From Campylobacter canadensis (GTDB taxonomy: Bacteria; Campylobacterota; Campylobacteria; Campylobacterales; Campylobacteraceae), in the NCBI RefSeq assembly GCF_013177655.1, contig NZ_CP035946.1, forward strand, positions 1,488,001 through 1,552,000: DNA of 64,000 bases, written 5' to 3'. Under the pieces are notes generated by a model. That model made no database searches. It was not told the origin of the DNA and was given only the letters and a program-made list of their open reading frames with translations. Shown one piece after another: positions 36,754 through 46,419 of this stretch (positions are counted from its first letter, which is position 1; the number at the start of each line of letters is the position of its first letter). Made by a program: the position numbers and the translations under genes.

Positions 36754-36876
36754 TTAATAATTAGAACTTTTATAATTTGTAACTTTATATTTATTTAGAG
36801 CTTTTTGTCCCCATAAGTATAATGATAATATTTCGCTTGTAAAATCACCATTTAAATCTAATCTAAAATTTGCCAT
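36754..36876 (-). pseudogene. Orphan 40-codon ORF, probable 5' stub of a second toxin type
   Basis: A 40-aa reading frame beginning MANFRLDLNGDFTSEILSLY and ending TNYKSSNY, with a strong ribosome-binding site (AAAAAGGAGAAAAC). It starts 20 nt after the membrane-protein gene at 36897, the position a toxin takes behind its immunity gene elsewhere in the island. It then runs into the cassette flank repeat and stops. It is too short for a domain call. It could instead be a small functional protein. Confidence 0.55.
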
Positions 36877-36896
36877 GTTTTCTCCTTTTTATAATT

Positions 36897-37925
36897 TTAA
36901 ATACCATTATAAATCTCAATTGCTTCTTTTTCTGGATCAAAGTTTGAATAACCACAATTATCAAATTTGCGTATATAACTACGTTTTTCCTTTATATCAG
37001 CTTCGTATGATAAAAGCTGATGATTAAAAACTCTAAGTCTATATTTATACTCTTTTTCTTTATCTTCACGCTCATCAAATTTATCAATAAGATAAAAGCT
37101 ATAGGTTCTATATGTATTATCTTTAAATTCAAAGGCTATATCCGTATAAACTGTAATTGAAACAGAAGCACCCCATCCAAGTAAAATAATAGGCTTAGTA
37201 AATCCAGCTGTATTATTTTTAACTACTAAATATTTAGTGTAATCAACCGGTTCTAATTCTTTATAATTAACATATTCTTTAGAATAAACATTTTTTCTTA
37301 AGTAATCTTTGTAATTATCTAGATTAATATCTTTATGTATCTCGTATTTATGACTTGTAATGCTATTATAAATCATTTTATAAAGATTATCTTGACATAC
37401 TAATAACTTTGTAAAATCATCAATCACTACTCTTTTATAAAGCTCATCTTTAGGTAGTATCCTATCTTCTTCTAAACAATAGCCTTGCTGATATTTTTTA
37501 TAACCAATTAAAGTTACTGTTTTTTCGTGAGTTTTACTTGAGTAATCAGGAACAACTCTTAAAAAGGAAATATCTAATATAAACATTATTATCATAGGAA
37601 TTATGCTATATTTAAAAGCTATTTTGTTATTAAATTTCTTTCTTAATTTAAAGAAAAGTATTGTAAAAAATATGATTATAAAAACTTTAAAATAAGTTAG
37701 TGGATAAAGTATAAGTCCTTTATAAAATAAAACTATTATTTTAATTAAATATTCATAAATACAAACATTTGCCACAAAAAAGCAAACAAGCATCCAAAAT
37801 ATATCTTTTTCTGGTTTTCCTCTGCCAATAGTAGGGCCTACAACAACTGAACCAATAGCAATCATTATTTCAATTATTATAAAAATTATAAAAAGTATTT
37901 TTAGTATTTTTAATACTTTTTTCAT
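36897..37925 (-). CDS. Polytopic membrane protein of unknown function, possible immunity protein
   Basis: A 342-aa protein with about four N-terminal membrane helices (roughly 5-27, 42-62, 70-92, 105-125) and a C-terminal domain of about 215 residues. That domain has a few cysteines (GYCLEEDR, LLVCQDN, FDNCGYSN) and probably lies in the periplasm. I recognise no family. It occupies a full cassette: R3 promoter in front, a ribosome-binding site and a toxin-like stub (36754-36876) behind. A decayed copy lies at 28915-29470. I infer immunity to a different toxin type from this position. Confidence 0.65.
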   Translation of the reverse strand: MKKVLKILKILFIIFIIIEIMIAIGSVVVGPTIGRGKPEKDIFWMLVCFFVANVCIYEYLIKIIVLFYKGLILYPLTYFKVFIIIFFTILFFKLRKKFNNKIAFKYSIIPMIIMFILDISFLRVVPDYSSKTHEKTVTLIGYKKYQQGYCLEEDRILPKDELYKRVVIDDFTKLLVCQDNLYKMIYNSITSHKYEIHKDINLDNYKDYLRKNVYSKEYVNYKELEPVDYTKYLVVKNNTAGFTKPIILLGWGASVSITVYTDIAFEFKDNTYRTYSFYLIDKFDEREDKEKEYKYRLRVFNHQLLSYEADIKEKRSYIRKFDNCGYSNFDPEKEAIEIYNGI

Positions 37926-37932
37926 ATCATAC

Positions 37933-38055
37933 CTTTGTTATTTTTCTTATTATAGCATTAATTTAAATAAAAATATTAAAAATCTTTATTATTTTTTATA
38001 ATTTGTTACTTTTTATGCTAATTTTAATAATAAGTTAAATTTTTTATAAATTATA
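37933..38055. repeat. Cassette promoter repeat, copy R3
   Basis: The same promoter repeat as R1 (including the AATAATAAGTTAA tail shared with R1), before the membrane-protein gene. Minus-strand TATAAT at 37949-37954. Confidence 0.85.
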
Positions 38056-38084
38056 TAAAATCTAAAATAAAGACTTAAATATAT

Positions 38085-38132
38085 TTATAACTTTATCTCA
38101 CTATATGCTTTTAATTTAGAAAAATCACTCAT
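38085..38132 (-). pseudogene. Orphan 15-codon stub, probable start of a lost toxin
   Basis: Encodes MSDFSKLKAYSEIKL then TAA. The ATG overlaps the TGA of the upstream gene at 38125-38127 and has AAGGAG 8 nt before it. The arrangement equals the immunity/toxin junctions at 29620 and 35581, so this looks like the start of a third toxin type cut off by recombination at the repeat. Confidence 0.5.
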
Positions 38133-39270
38133 TTCTTAGCTCCTTATCATTAATAAAATTTTCTATAAATATATTGCGACATTCGCTATCTGAATAAACA
38201 CCAACATTTATGTTTTTATTGCATAATTTTGTAGAACCATAAAGAACTTCAGGTGGGGCAGTAACTTCAGCTATTGTGCTATATAAAAGAAAAGGTTTGC
38301 CGGTTTTATAAGTAAATATACTCTGAGCTATTTTTTTATTATTATTCCTATCTTTTATGTAAGCAAAGTATTTAAATTTAGCCCAAGCTTTATCCTTTAT
38401 ATCAGGATAATCGCATATATATTCATAATCAGAATTAGTGCATTCTACATATTCATATCTTGATACTTCATTTTTATCTATTTGAACTCTTGCTATGCAT
38501 TTATTTTTGTAGAATTCTTCAAATTTTGTTATCATCCTTATATAATCTATTTTCATTGTTTTAATTAAATATCGTACTCTATCTAATGGCATATTATGTT
38601 TTTGTATTAAATATGTTATTAATTCTTTTATTTCAGTAGGAATTTTTTCATGAAAGATATTGTTATCTAAAAAATAATCCCAATAAGCATAATATTTATT
38701 ATAATTTTCTAAATATTTTTTATAATATTTATTGTACAGTTCTAAAAATTCATCATATTCAATAAAACCTTTAGTTCCATCGTTTTTAACATAACTTATC
38801 GAAAAAAACAGTCTAGTTTTTAACTCTTTTGATGCTACACAGTTTTTATCATCTTCATTGCTTGAATATAATCTAAAATATTTTCCATTGTTTATAGGAT
38901 GCTCACTTACTTCTTTATATTCAATATATTTTATTTTATTATCTAAAAGTAATCTCGTATAAAAATCTGGCAATATAGAGTTTGGCCATCCTCCAATATA
39001 ATATTCACTTATTTTGCTTACTTTTTCACCTGACAACCAAACCTTATGCTCACCTAAGTATAATGAATCTCCTTTAAAAGGCTCAAAGTATGTGTTTCTA
39101 GCATATTTATAAGCATTATAATAAAAAGCAACATATCCTATAAATATATCACCAAAACAAACAAAGAACCAAATGATAAACCACATTAGCTTTTTTTTAA
39201 AACCTTTTGGTTTAATTAAAGCAATAAAAAGTGTAACAAGTACAGCGACATGTAGTAGAAAAAATTCCAT
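38125..39270 (-). CDS. Membrane-anchored protein of unknown function, possible immunity protein
   Basis: A 381-aa protein with two N-terminal hydrophobic helices (about 3-20 and 29-52) and a large Tyr/Lys/Asn-rich domain after residue 55 that probably faces the periplasm. Cysteine pairs occur late (CTNSDYEYIC, CNKNINVGVYSDSEC). It is unrelated in sequence to the DUF1311-like copies or the 36897 protein as far as I can see. The R4 promoter precedes it and a stub with ATGA overlap follows, the same cassette logic. Immunity is inferred only from this position. Confidence 0.62.
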   Translation of the reverse strand: MEFFLLHVAVLVTLFIALIKPKGFKKKLMWFIIWFFVCFGDIFIGYVAFYYNAYKYARNTYFEPFKGDSLYLGEHKVWLSGEKVSKISEYYIGGWPNSILPDFYTRLLLDNKIKYIEYKEVSEHPINNGKYFRLYSSNEDDKNCVASKELKTRLFFSISYVKNDGTKGFIEYDEFLELYNKYYKKYLENYNKYYAYWDYFLDNNIFHEKIPTEIKELITYLIQKHNMPLDRVRYLIKTMKIDYIRMITKFEEFYKNKCIARVQIDKNEVSRYEYVECTNSDYEYICDYPDIKDKAWAKFKYFAYIKDRNNNKKIAQSIFTYKTGKPFLLYSTIAEVTAPPEVLYGSTKLCNKNINVGVYSDSECRNIFIENFINDKELRNE

Positions 39271-39278
39271 TTTATTCC

Positions 39279-39375
39279 TTTGTTTATTTTTCTTATTATA
39301 GCATTAATTTAAATAAAAATATTAAAAATCTTTATTATTTTTTATAATTTGTTACTTTTTATGATAATTTTAAAT
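39279..39375. repeat. Cassette promoter repeat, copy R4
   Basis: Promoter repeat in front of the gene at 38125-39270, with minus-strand TATAAT at 39295-39300. Its right end continues into the flank shared with 29473-29600. Confidence 0.85.
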
Positions 39376-39429
39376 ATAAATAAAATTTTACTTATTTTTT
39401 GTGTTATTTTTTATAAATTTATGTAGCTT

Positions 39430-39490
39430 TTAGTTAGCTGTGTAATGTAAGCCTGTAAGCTTTATTTGTTTTTATTTATTTTTAGTTATT
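39430..39490 (-). pseudogene. Second orphan remnant of the lysozyme-RTX toxin start
   Basis: DNA coding KQIKLTGLHYTAN then stop is kept, but the start codon region after the AAGGAG site has changed (AATAACTAAAAATAAATAAAAAC), so it cannot start like the stub at 29620. It follows immunity copy 5. It shares its whole 3' flank with 29479-29563. Confidence 0.75.
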
Positions 39491-39498
39491 CTCCTTTT

Positions 39499-40518
39499 TT
39501 AAATATAACAACCAAAAATTTTAAATTTATTACATCTATCAATTTCTTCTGAATAATTTTGATAAATAATATTAGATACCATATCTAAAATATCAATAAA
39601 AGTAATACTGTAATAATTGTTATGTCTCTTATATTTTAAAATATAATCACTACCCTTATACTCTATAATAAAAGTTTCTTTTGTTTCTTCATAAAAATTA
39701 TTTGATAGTTTCATTTTATTAGATTTTCTTAAAAGGTCTAATAAATCCTTATTTTTCATAGGATAATTACAAAAATCTTTTTCTATAAATAGTATATTTC
39801 CATATTCTCCTGAAAGAGCTAGATAGTTTTTGCCATCTAAAAGAACATCACTTATAGTTATGCTTTTATGTCTTTCTATATATTTTTTACCTTTAATTTT
39901 ACTTATAAAATAAAGCTCTCCATTCTTATCCACTTCTATAAAATGATAATCCACATCATTGTCAATACCATTTATGTTATCACGCCCTATAACTTTTAAA
40001 ACCCTTCTATCAAGACCTAAGTCCCAACAATATTTAAGAGTATCTTTTACTTCTTTACTAGAATAAGGCTTAGCATCTACTATTTTTGGCTTAAATTTTA
40101 AATCTTTGTATCTAAAAAAATCTTGCCAAAAATTATTTAGCTTTGGTAATTTTCTGCATTTTTCTGGCTCATCAGTAAATCTTCCATGTTCAAATCTCAT
40201 GTAGTTATATTTATAACATTCAGTTGAGTTTTCTTGAATTGTTTTTATATGTTCTATTAGCTCTTTAGGATAAGTTTTTGAGTTTTCAAGACTAGTGTTA
40301 AGTTCTTTTATTCTAGTTTCATATAAAGTTTTAATGCAATTATTATCATCTTTGCAGTTATTAATGCTTTTTAGAAATTCATCTTGGTCTTGTTTTATTT
40401 CTTTTGTAATATAAGGAAGAGTGTTGTAAATTTTATTTAATTCTAAGCTTAAATCATCAATTTCACTTGCATTTATATTTAGTATTAATAATAATGATAT
40501 GCTTATTTTTTTAAACAT
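39499..40518 (-). CDS. LprI/DUF1311-like periplasmic protein, putative toxin immunity (copy 5)
   Basis: A 339-aa paralogue, first gene of the island in the transcription direction. The signal peptide and DUF1311-like domain are kept, but the second half of that domain reads CIKTLYETRIKEL, and a unique insert (ECYKYNYMRFEHGRFTDEPE...) replaces the CTTIDCEGIT segment of copies 1, 3 and 4. The middle (KVIGRDNINGIDNDVDYHF) is like copies 1 and 4; the last 60 residues are unique and end with DRCNKFKIFGCYI. It is followed by a toxin remnant without start codon, making it an orphan immunity gene. Upstream is not the R repeat. Confidence 0.72.
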   Translation of the reverse strand: MFKKISISLLLILNINASEIDDLSLELNKIYNTLPYITKEIKQDQDEFLKSINNCKDDNNCIKTLYETRIKELNTSLENSKTYPKELIEHIKTIQENSTECYKYNYMRFEHGRFTDEPEKCRKLPKLNNFWQDFFRYKDLKFKPKIVDAKPYSSKEVKDTLKYCWDLGLDRRVLKVIGRDNINGIDNDVDYHFIEVDKNGELYFISKIKGKKYIERHKSITISDVLLDGKNYLALSGEYGNILFIEKDFCNYPMKNKDLLDLLRKSNKMKLSNNFYEETKETFIIEYKGSDYILKYKRHNNYYSITFIDILDMVSNIIYQNYSEEIDRCNKFKIFGCYI

Positions 40519-40917
40519 TTATTCTCCTTTATTCTTAATAAATATATACTACTAATATTAACCTAGAATATTTATTAAAAATACTAGCAAATATTATTAG
40601 CACATAATAACAATCATAATTTATGTTAGATTTAAAAATACAAAGAGAAAAACATAGTAAAAGATAATGTTAATTATTAAATTAAAAAACAAATAAAATA
40701 AAAACTAACATTATTCTTGTTACTTTATGCTTACTTTAGTTTTAATATTATATAAATATTGAATTAATTATTGACTAAATAAGTTAATAGCTAACAAACA
40801 AAAAAAATATTTTATATTTTTTAGCAAATAAAAAATTATTACAAAAATAATATACATAATAATCAAGCACTTAAAATACTATAAAAATAAAATGGGAGAA
40901 TAAGACAAAGTTAAAAA
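40519..40917. other. AT-rich gap between the island and tRNA-Ile
   Basis: About 400 nt with no open frame that I can support. It contains the leader of immunity copy 5 (AAAGGAG before 40518, candidate -10 TATATT near 40540). No 23S, 5S or tRNA-Ala sequence is present here although it lies downstream of 16S-tRNA-Ile. Confidence 0.6.
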
Positions 40918-40994
40918 TGGTGGGCCTAACAAGACTTGAACTTGTGACCTCACCCTTATCAGGGGTGCACTCTAACCAGCTGAGCTATAGGCCC
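40918..40994 (-). tRNA. tRNA-Ile (anticodon GAT)
   Basis: Minus-strand cloverleaf: acceptor GGGCCTA pairs with TAGGCCC, anticodon loop CTGATAA, T loop TTCAAGT, encoded CCA at 40918-40920. It lies about 120 nt downstream of 16S, the usual rRNA-spacer position; the usual tRNA-Ala is absent. Confidence 0.95.
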
Positions 40995-41019
40995 ATTAAA
41001 GATATAAATATCTAATAAG

Positions 41020-41072
41020 CTCTTAAAACAACATCAACATTTCAACCTTTGATATCCAAACAAGGACAAGAG
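41020..41072. repeat. 3' arm of the 16S precursor processing stem
   Basis: CTCTTAAAACAACATC...GGACAAGAG is an imperfect inverted complement of the leader at 42680-42731. In the transcript the two pair into a long stem enclosing 16S rRNA, the usual RNase III substrate. Confidence 0.75.
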
Positions 41073-41079
41073 ATAAATG

Positions 41080-41105
41080 AATACTCTTTTGTGAGAAAGA
41101 GTATT
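41080..41105 (-). other. Short hairpin just after the 16S 3' end
   Basis: 10-bp stem AATACTCTTT/AAAGAGTATT with a 6-nt loop, between the 16S 3' end and the long processing stem. Probably part of the precursor spacer structure. Confidence 0.55.
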
Positions 41106-41114
41106 TGTACTCTA

Positions 41115-42624
<1,510 letters not shown>

Positions 42625-42679
42625 TTTATGAAGTGTTTAAAAGAAATGCTATTAAATAAATAATAGCTTTTGTAACTAG

Positions 42680-42731
42680 CTCTTGATCACTTGTTTAGAT
42701 ATCAAAGATTGACGTTGAAAAATGTTTTAAC
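42680..42731. repeat. 5' arm of the 16S precursor processing stem
   Basis: CTCTTGATCACTTGTTTAGATATCAAAGATTGAC... is the inverted partner of 41020-41072 (core GATATCAAAG/CTTTGATATC). Confidence 0.75.
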
Positions 42732-42907
42732 AAAAATAAATAAAAATAACGATATTTAATAACAATAATAAAAGTAATAAAGAAAATTAAAAACTTTTTA
42801 TAAAGCTTTGTTTATGGCTTATATATTAAGTTAATTTGATTTATTCTTTCTATGGTTAAAAAACATAAAGATGAAATAATACATTGTTAAGCTTAAATAA
42901 AGCTTAA

Positions 42908-42913
42908 ATTATA
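42908..42913 (-). promoter_or_regulatory. Candidate rRNA promoter -10 box
   Basis: Minus-strand TATAAT after an A/T-rich run (AAATAAAAATTTATTTTATAAT), about 285 nt upstream of the mature 16S 5' end and outside the processing stem. Confidence 0.4.
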
Positions 42914-43104
42914 AAATAAATTTTTATTTGACTTAAAAAGTATTTGTATTATTTAAATTTAATGTCTAAAATCAGTTTTTGTATTAGTTGTAAATTATTT
43001 TTAAGAAGATGAAAATATCAATTATTTATAAATTTTATCTAATAAAGTATTAATTGTAACTTTTTGTACTTTTTAATACTTTAAACAATCTTAATTAAAA
43101 AAAC

Positions 43105-43139
43105 AACCCAGCCTAAGCACTTATTGCCTAAGCTAGGTT
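43105..43139 (-). terminator. Terminator of the chemoreceptor gene
   Basis: A 15-bp stem in the minus-strand RNA with three G-U pairs (AACCTAGCTTAGGCA with TGCTTAGGCTGGGTT), 5-nt loop, then a run of T (GTTTTTTTAATT). Confidence 0.8.
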
Positions 43140-43153
43140 TTTAGAATTTAAAA

Positions 43154-44833
43154 TCAAGTTCTAAATTCATTTAGCTTTTTGTTAAGATTTTCAGTCATTT
43201 CACTTAAATGGTTTGCAGCTCCTGCTATTTCTTCAACGCTTCTTGCGTTTTCATTTGTAATTGTGTTCATATTATTTACACCATCTAAGATTAAGCTCAT
43301 ATCTTTACTTGTGTTAATATAATCACTTACAGTTCCTTCGCTTATCTTAACAGCTTCGCTCATTATCTTACCCATTTCATTGATTGTGTTTTGAGTATTT
43401 GATGCAACGCTTGTTAGATTGCTAATTTCTTTAGAATTATTACTCATTTGCTCACTTGCATCTTTAATACCTTGAACAATTACGCTAATAGTTGCATTAA
43501 TTTCACTTAAGCTTTTTTGTGTTCTTTCTGCAAGACTTCTTACTTCATCAGCCACAACTGCAAAGCCACGACCATGTTCTCCTGCACGAGCTGCTTCAAT
43601 AGCTGCATTTAAAGCTAATAAATTAGTCTGATCAGCCACATCATTAATAATTTCTAAAATAGATTTTACATTATCAGCATCACGGCTAAGTTGTTCTATC
43701 TTACTTGCTAATTCACTTTCAGTTGAAGCACTGTGATTGATTTGATTTGTAAGTTGGTTAATAGCATTGTTTGCTTCAATGATATATTTAGAAGCGTTTT
43801 GTAATTCTTCTTTACCTTTTTGAGCTTGTTTTACGCCTACATCAAGATTGCCCTTAGTATTTGCTCCTTTGCTTGCTACTTCATTAATAGTAATTGAGCC
43901 TTCTTCAGCACGCTTTCCTGTTTGCATAGAAGTATGGCTTAATTCATTTGCAATTGATGCGTTTTCATTTGAGATATCTTTTGCTTGTGCTATTAATACT
44001 CTTACTTTTTCTAAGAATTCATTAATTGCCATTGAAGCTTGTGCTATTTCATCTTTGCCTTTTACTTCTAGTTTTTTGGTTAAATCCCCATCTCCGCTGC
44101 TTAGTTCAATTGATTTGTTTGTAAGTGCGTTTAGTGGGTTTGAAACTTGCTTGATTACAAAGATAATCATAGCTATTAGGATTATTATTGAAAGGATTAT
44201 TGCTGTAAGTATAAATTTATAAATTGAGCTTGTTACAAATTCATCAATTTTATCTTCGGTAGCTTTTATATCATTATATGCACTATCAATATCCACTGTT
44301 GTTCCATAAATTAAATCAAGATAACTATCTTTTTCAACATATATAATTATATTTCTAATATTTCCGTCAGCACCCTTGATTTTTGCTTTTACATATCCAC
44401 CGTTTTTACTAACATTAACTAAATCTTTTACATAATATTTTCCGTTTAAATCAGGGGAATTTAACATATTTTCATTTATTAAGTTTTTATTGTAATGGTC
44501 TAAATAAACACCATTTGAATTCATAACAAAATTATGTACTGCGGTATTGTCTAAATTGATATTTTTCACAAGAGCAAAAACTCTATTTATAATTTCAGCA
44601 TGAGTAGCACCGCTATTTTTTAAATCTTCATAAGCTTTATCTGTAAAATGATTTATTGCCTTAACAACACTTTTTGCTGTTTTCTTTGCATCATCTACTG
44701 CCAATTCTTCAGTAGTGTTAAATGACAAGCTTTCAACTTTATGAACAAGACTTCTAGTGCTAACAATCAAAGTAAATGAAAGCACTGCTAAAGCAACTAA
44801 AATACATAATGAAATTTTGTAAGATATTTTCAT
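43154..44833 (-). CDS. Methyl-accepting chemotaxis protein
   Basis: A 559-aa chemoreceptor: transmembrane helix at about 8-28, a periplasmic single-Cache-like sensor (about 35-195, with [18 protein letters not shown]), a second helix at about 205-228, a HAMP domain, and the cytoplasmic signalling hairpin with the highly conserved tip [32 protein letters not shown]. It transmits ligand signals to CheA/CheW. The ligand is unknown. AAGGAG precedes the start. A poly-T tract in the promoter region may make expression variable. Confidence 0.93.
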   Translation of the reverse strand: MKISYKISLCILVALAVLSFTLIVSTRSLVHKVESLSFNTTEELAVDDAKKTAKSVVKAINHFTDKAYEDLKNSGATHAEIINRVFALVKNINLDNTAVHNFVMNSNGVYLDHYNKNLINENMLNSPDLNGKYYVKDLVNVSKNGGYVKAKIKGADGNIRNIIIYVEKDSYLDLIYGTTVDIDSAYNDIKATEDKIDEFVTSSIYKFILTAIILSIIILIAMIIFVIKQVSNPLNALTNKSIELSSGDGDLTKKLEVKGKDEIAQASMAINEFLEKVRVLIAQAKDISNENASIANELSHTSMQTGKRAEEGSITINEVASKGANTKGNLDVGVKQAQKGKEELQNASKYIIEANNAINQLTNQINHSASTESELASKIEQLSRDADNVKSILEIINDVADQTNLLALNAAIEAARAGEHGRGFAVVADEVRSLAERTQKSLSEINATISVIVQGIKDASEQMSNNSKEISNLTSVASNTQNTINEMGKIMSEAVKISEGTVSDYINTSKDMSLILDGVNNMNTITNENARSVEEIAGAANHLSEMTENLNKKLNEFRT

Positions 44834-44898
44834 TATAACTCCTTAAAAATAAATTCTTAGTGTTTATTTTGAATAAAAATAACAATTATTAATTAATC

Positions 44899-44904
44899 AT
44901 TGTA
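44899..44904 (-). promoter_or_regulatory. Candidate -10 box of the chemoreceptor gene
   Basis: Minus-strand TACAAT 66 nt upstream of the ATG. The 15-T tract at 44910-44924 begins only 5 nt further upstream, in the promoter spacer. Confidence 0.45.
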
Positions 44905-44909
44905 TTTAG

Positions 44910-44924
44910 AAAAAAAAAAAAAAA
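44910..44924. repeat. 15-nt homopolymer A/T tract
   Basis: Fifteen consecutive A on the plus strand (T on the coding strand of the chemoreceptor), placed between the expected -10 and -35 positions. Such tracts change length by slippage. Confidence 0.7.
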
Positions 44925-45063
44925 CAACTAATTAATAAAGATTATATTTTGTTAAGTTAATGATGATTAATGTATAGTTTTTTGTATATTAACTAAATTG
45001 CTAAAATAACTAGGTAACAGAGATAAAAAAAAATTTTATAATAACAATTATTAAAATGATTTT

Positions 45064-46419
45064 TTACAATAAAATTAGTTTTGCAAGCAATAAAAAAGAG
45101 AAAAATCCTAAAGCATCAGTTAAAGCAGTAAGTAAAATTGAGCTACCAATAGCTGGGTCAAAACCACATTTTTTAAGTAATAAAGGTATAAAAGAACCAA
45201 TAAAACCTGCTATGCCTAGATTTAAAATCATAGAAATAAATATAACAAGCGATAACATAGGCATATTAAACCACACATAAGCAATAAAACCCATTAAAAT
45301 TGCAAACACGCTAGCATTCATAAAAGATATGCTTATTTCCCTAAAAATAGTTTTTTTAGCCTTTGCAAAATCACTTTCGCCTAAGGCTAATTTTCTAATT
45401 GTAACCGCAAGGGCTTGCGAGCCTGTATTTCCGCCCATTGATGCTACTATTGGCATTAAAGCTGCTAATGCTACAAGCTTTTCAATAGCATCAGAAAATA
45501 TACTAATTACATGTGCTGAAATAAGAGAGGTACAAAGATTTACTATAAGCCAAGTAGCACGAGATTTTGCTGCTTTAAATACACTTTCATCTTCACTATC
45601 AATATCTCCAACCCCTGCAAAATTATAAATCTGCTCTGTTGCACTATCTTGCAATAAATCATGGATATCATCGTGGGTTATTCTACCCAATAGCTTATTA
45701 TTATCATCAACTACAGCAATAACGCTTAAATCATAATCTCTTACTAAAATAATTGCTTCATCAATGTCTTCATAATCTTTTACAAAATGCAATTCTTTTG
45801 ATAAACTAGGATTATTTTGTAAAATATCAGAAAAAGTAGCGTTAAATTCATATAAAATCATATCCGCTACTGGTAAAGAAAATTGTAATTTACCTTCATC
45901 ATCAACAATAAAAAGCTCAAAAATATGCTCTAATTCTTCTTTTACTTTTAATTTTTTATACGATTTTATGGCATCTGATAAAGTATCGCTTAACTTCATT
46001 TTAAAAAGTTCTGTTTGCATATAAGCACCAGCTTTATCATCATCATAACGCTTTAAAAATAAAATCTCATCTTGTTCTTGTTTGCTTAAATTTGCAAAGA
46101 TTTGATTAGCTTTTTCATCACTTATTTCTTCAATGCTTTGCATTAAGTCAGTTGCGTCATCGCTTTCTAATTCGCCTATTGCTAAGGCTATTTTTTTACT
46201 AGAACTAAGCTCTAAAACATCGCTTAACATATGCTCTGGCATTAATGATGCTATATTTCCTAAATCTTCATCATCAAGGCTTTTTAAAATATTTTCATAA
46301 GCTAAAAAATCATTCTCTTTAATAATTTTTAATGCTTCTAATAATTCAGCATAGCTAACATCTTTTTCATCTAAAAATTCTTGTACGATTTCAAAAGCTA
46401 GTGCTGTATTATTAAGCAT
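45064..46419 (-). CDS. mgtE: Magnesium transporter MgtE
   Basis: A 451-aa Mg2+ channel/transporter. It has the N-terminal helical MgtE domain (about 10-125), two CBS domains (about 135-255) that sense cytosolic Mg2+, and five C-terminal membrane helices with MPIVASMGGNTGSQALAVTIR, the pore-region signature. Overall length and order are normal. It overlaps the upstream peptidase gene by one base and is co-transcribed with it. Confidence 0.95.
   Translation of the reverse strand: MLNNTALAFEIVQEFLDEKDVSYAELLEALKIIKENDFLAYENILKSLDDEDLGNIASLMPEHMLSDVLELSSSKKIALAIGELESDDATDLMQSIEEISDEKANQIFANLSKQEQDEILFLKRYDDDKAGAYMQTELFKMKLSDTLSDAIKSYKKLKVKEELEHIFELFIVDDEGKLQFSLPVADMILYEFNATFSDILQNNPSLSKELHFVKDYEDIDEAIILVRDYDLSVIAVVDDNNKLLGRITHDDIHDLLQDSATEQIYNFAGVGDIDSEDESVFKAAKSRATWLIVNLCTSLISAHVISIFSDAIEKLVALAALMPIVASMGGNTGSQALAVTIRKLALGESDFAKAKKTIFREISISFMNASVFAILMGFIAYVWFNMPMLSLVIFISMILNLGIAGFIGSFIPLLLKKCGFDPAIGSSILLTALTDALGFFSFLLLAKLILL

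Larger units (their letters stand above)
42625..43090. other. rRNA leader and upstream region
   Basis: About 465 nt without genes between 16S and the MCP terminator. It contains the 5' arm of the 16S processing stem (42680-42731) and a candidate rRNA promoter further upstream. The rest is AT-rich with nothing recognisable. Confidence 0.5.

Noticed and set aside
32593-39375. Promoter repeats as insertion sequences or a CRISPR array
   Set aside because: No transposase, no terminal inverted repeats, no short regular spacers; the copies sit 1-4 kb apart before genes.
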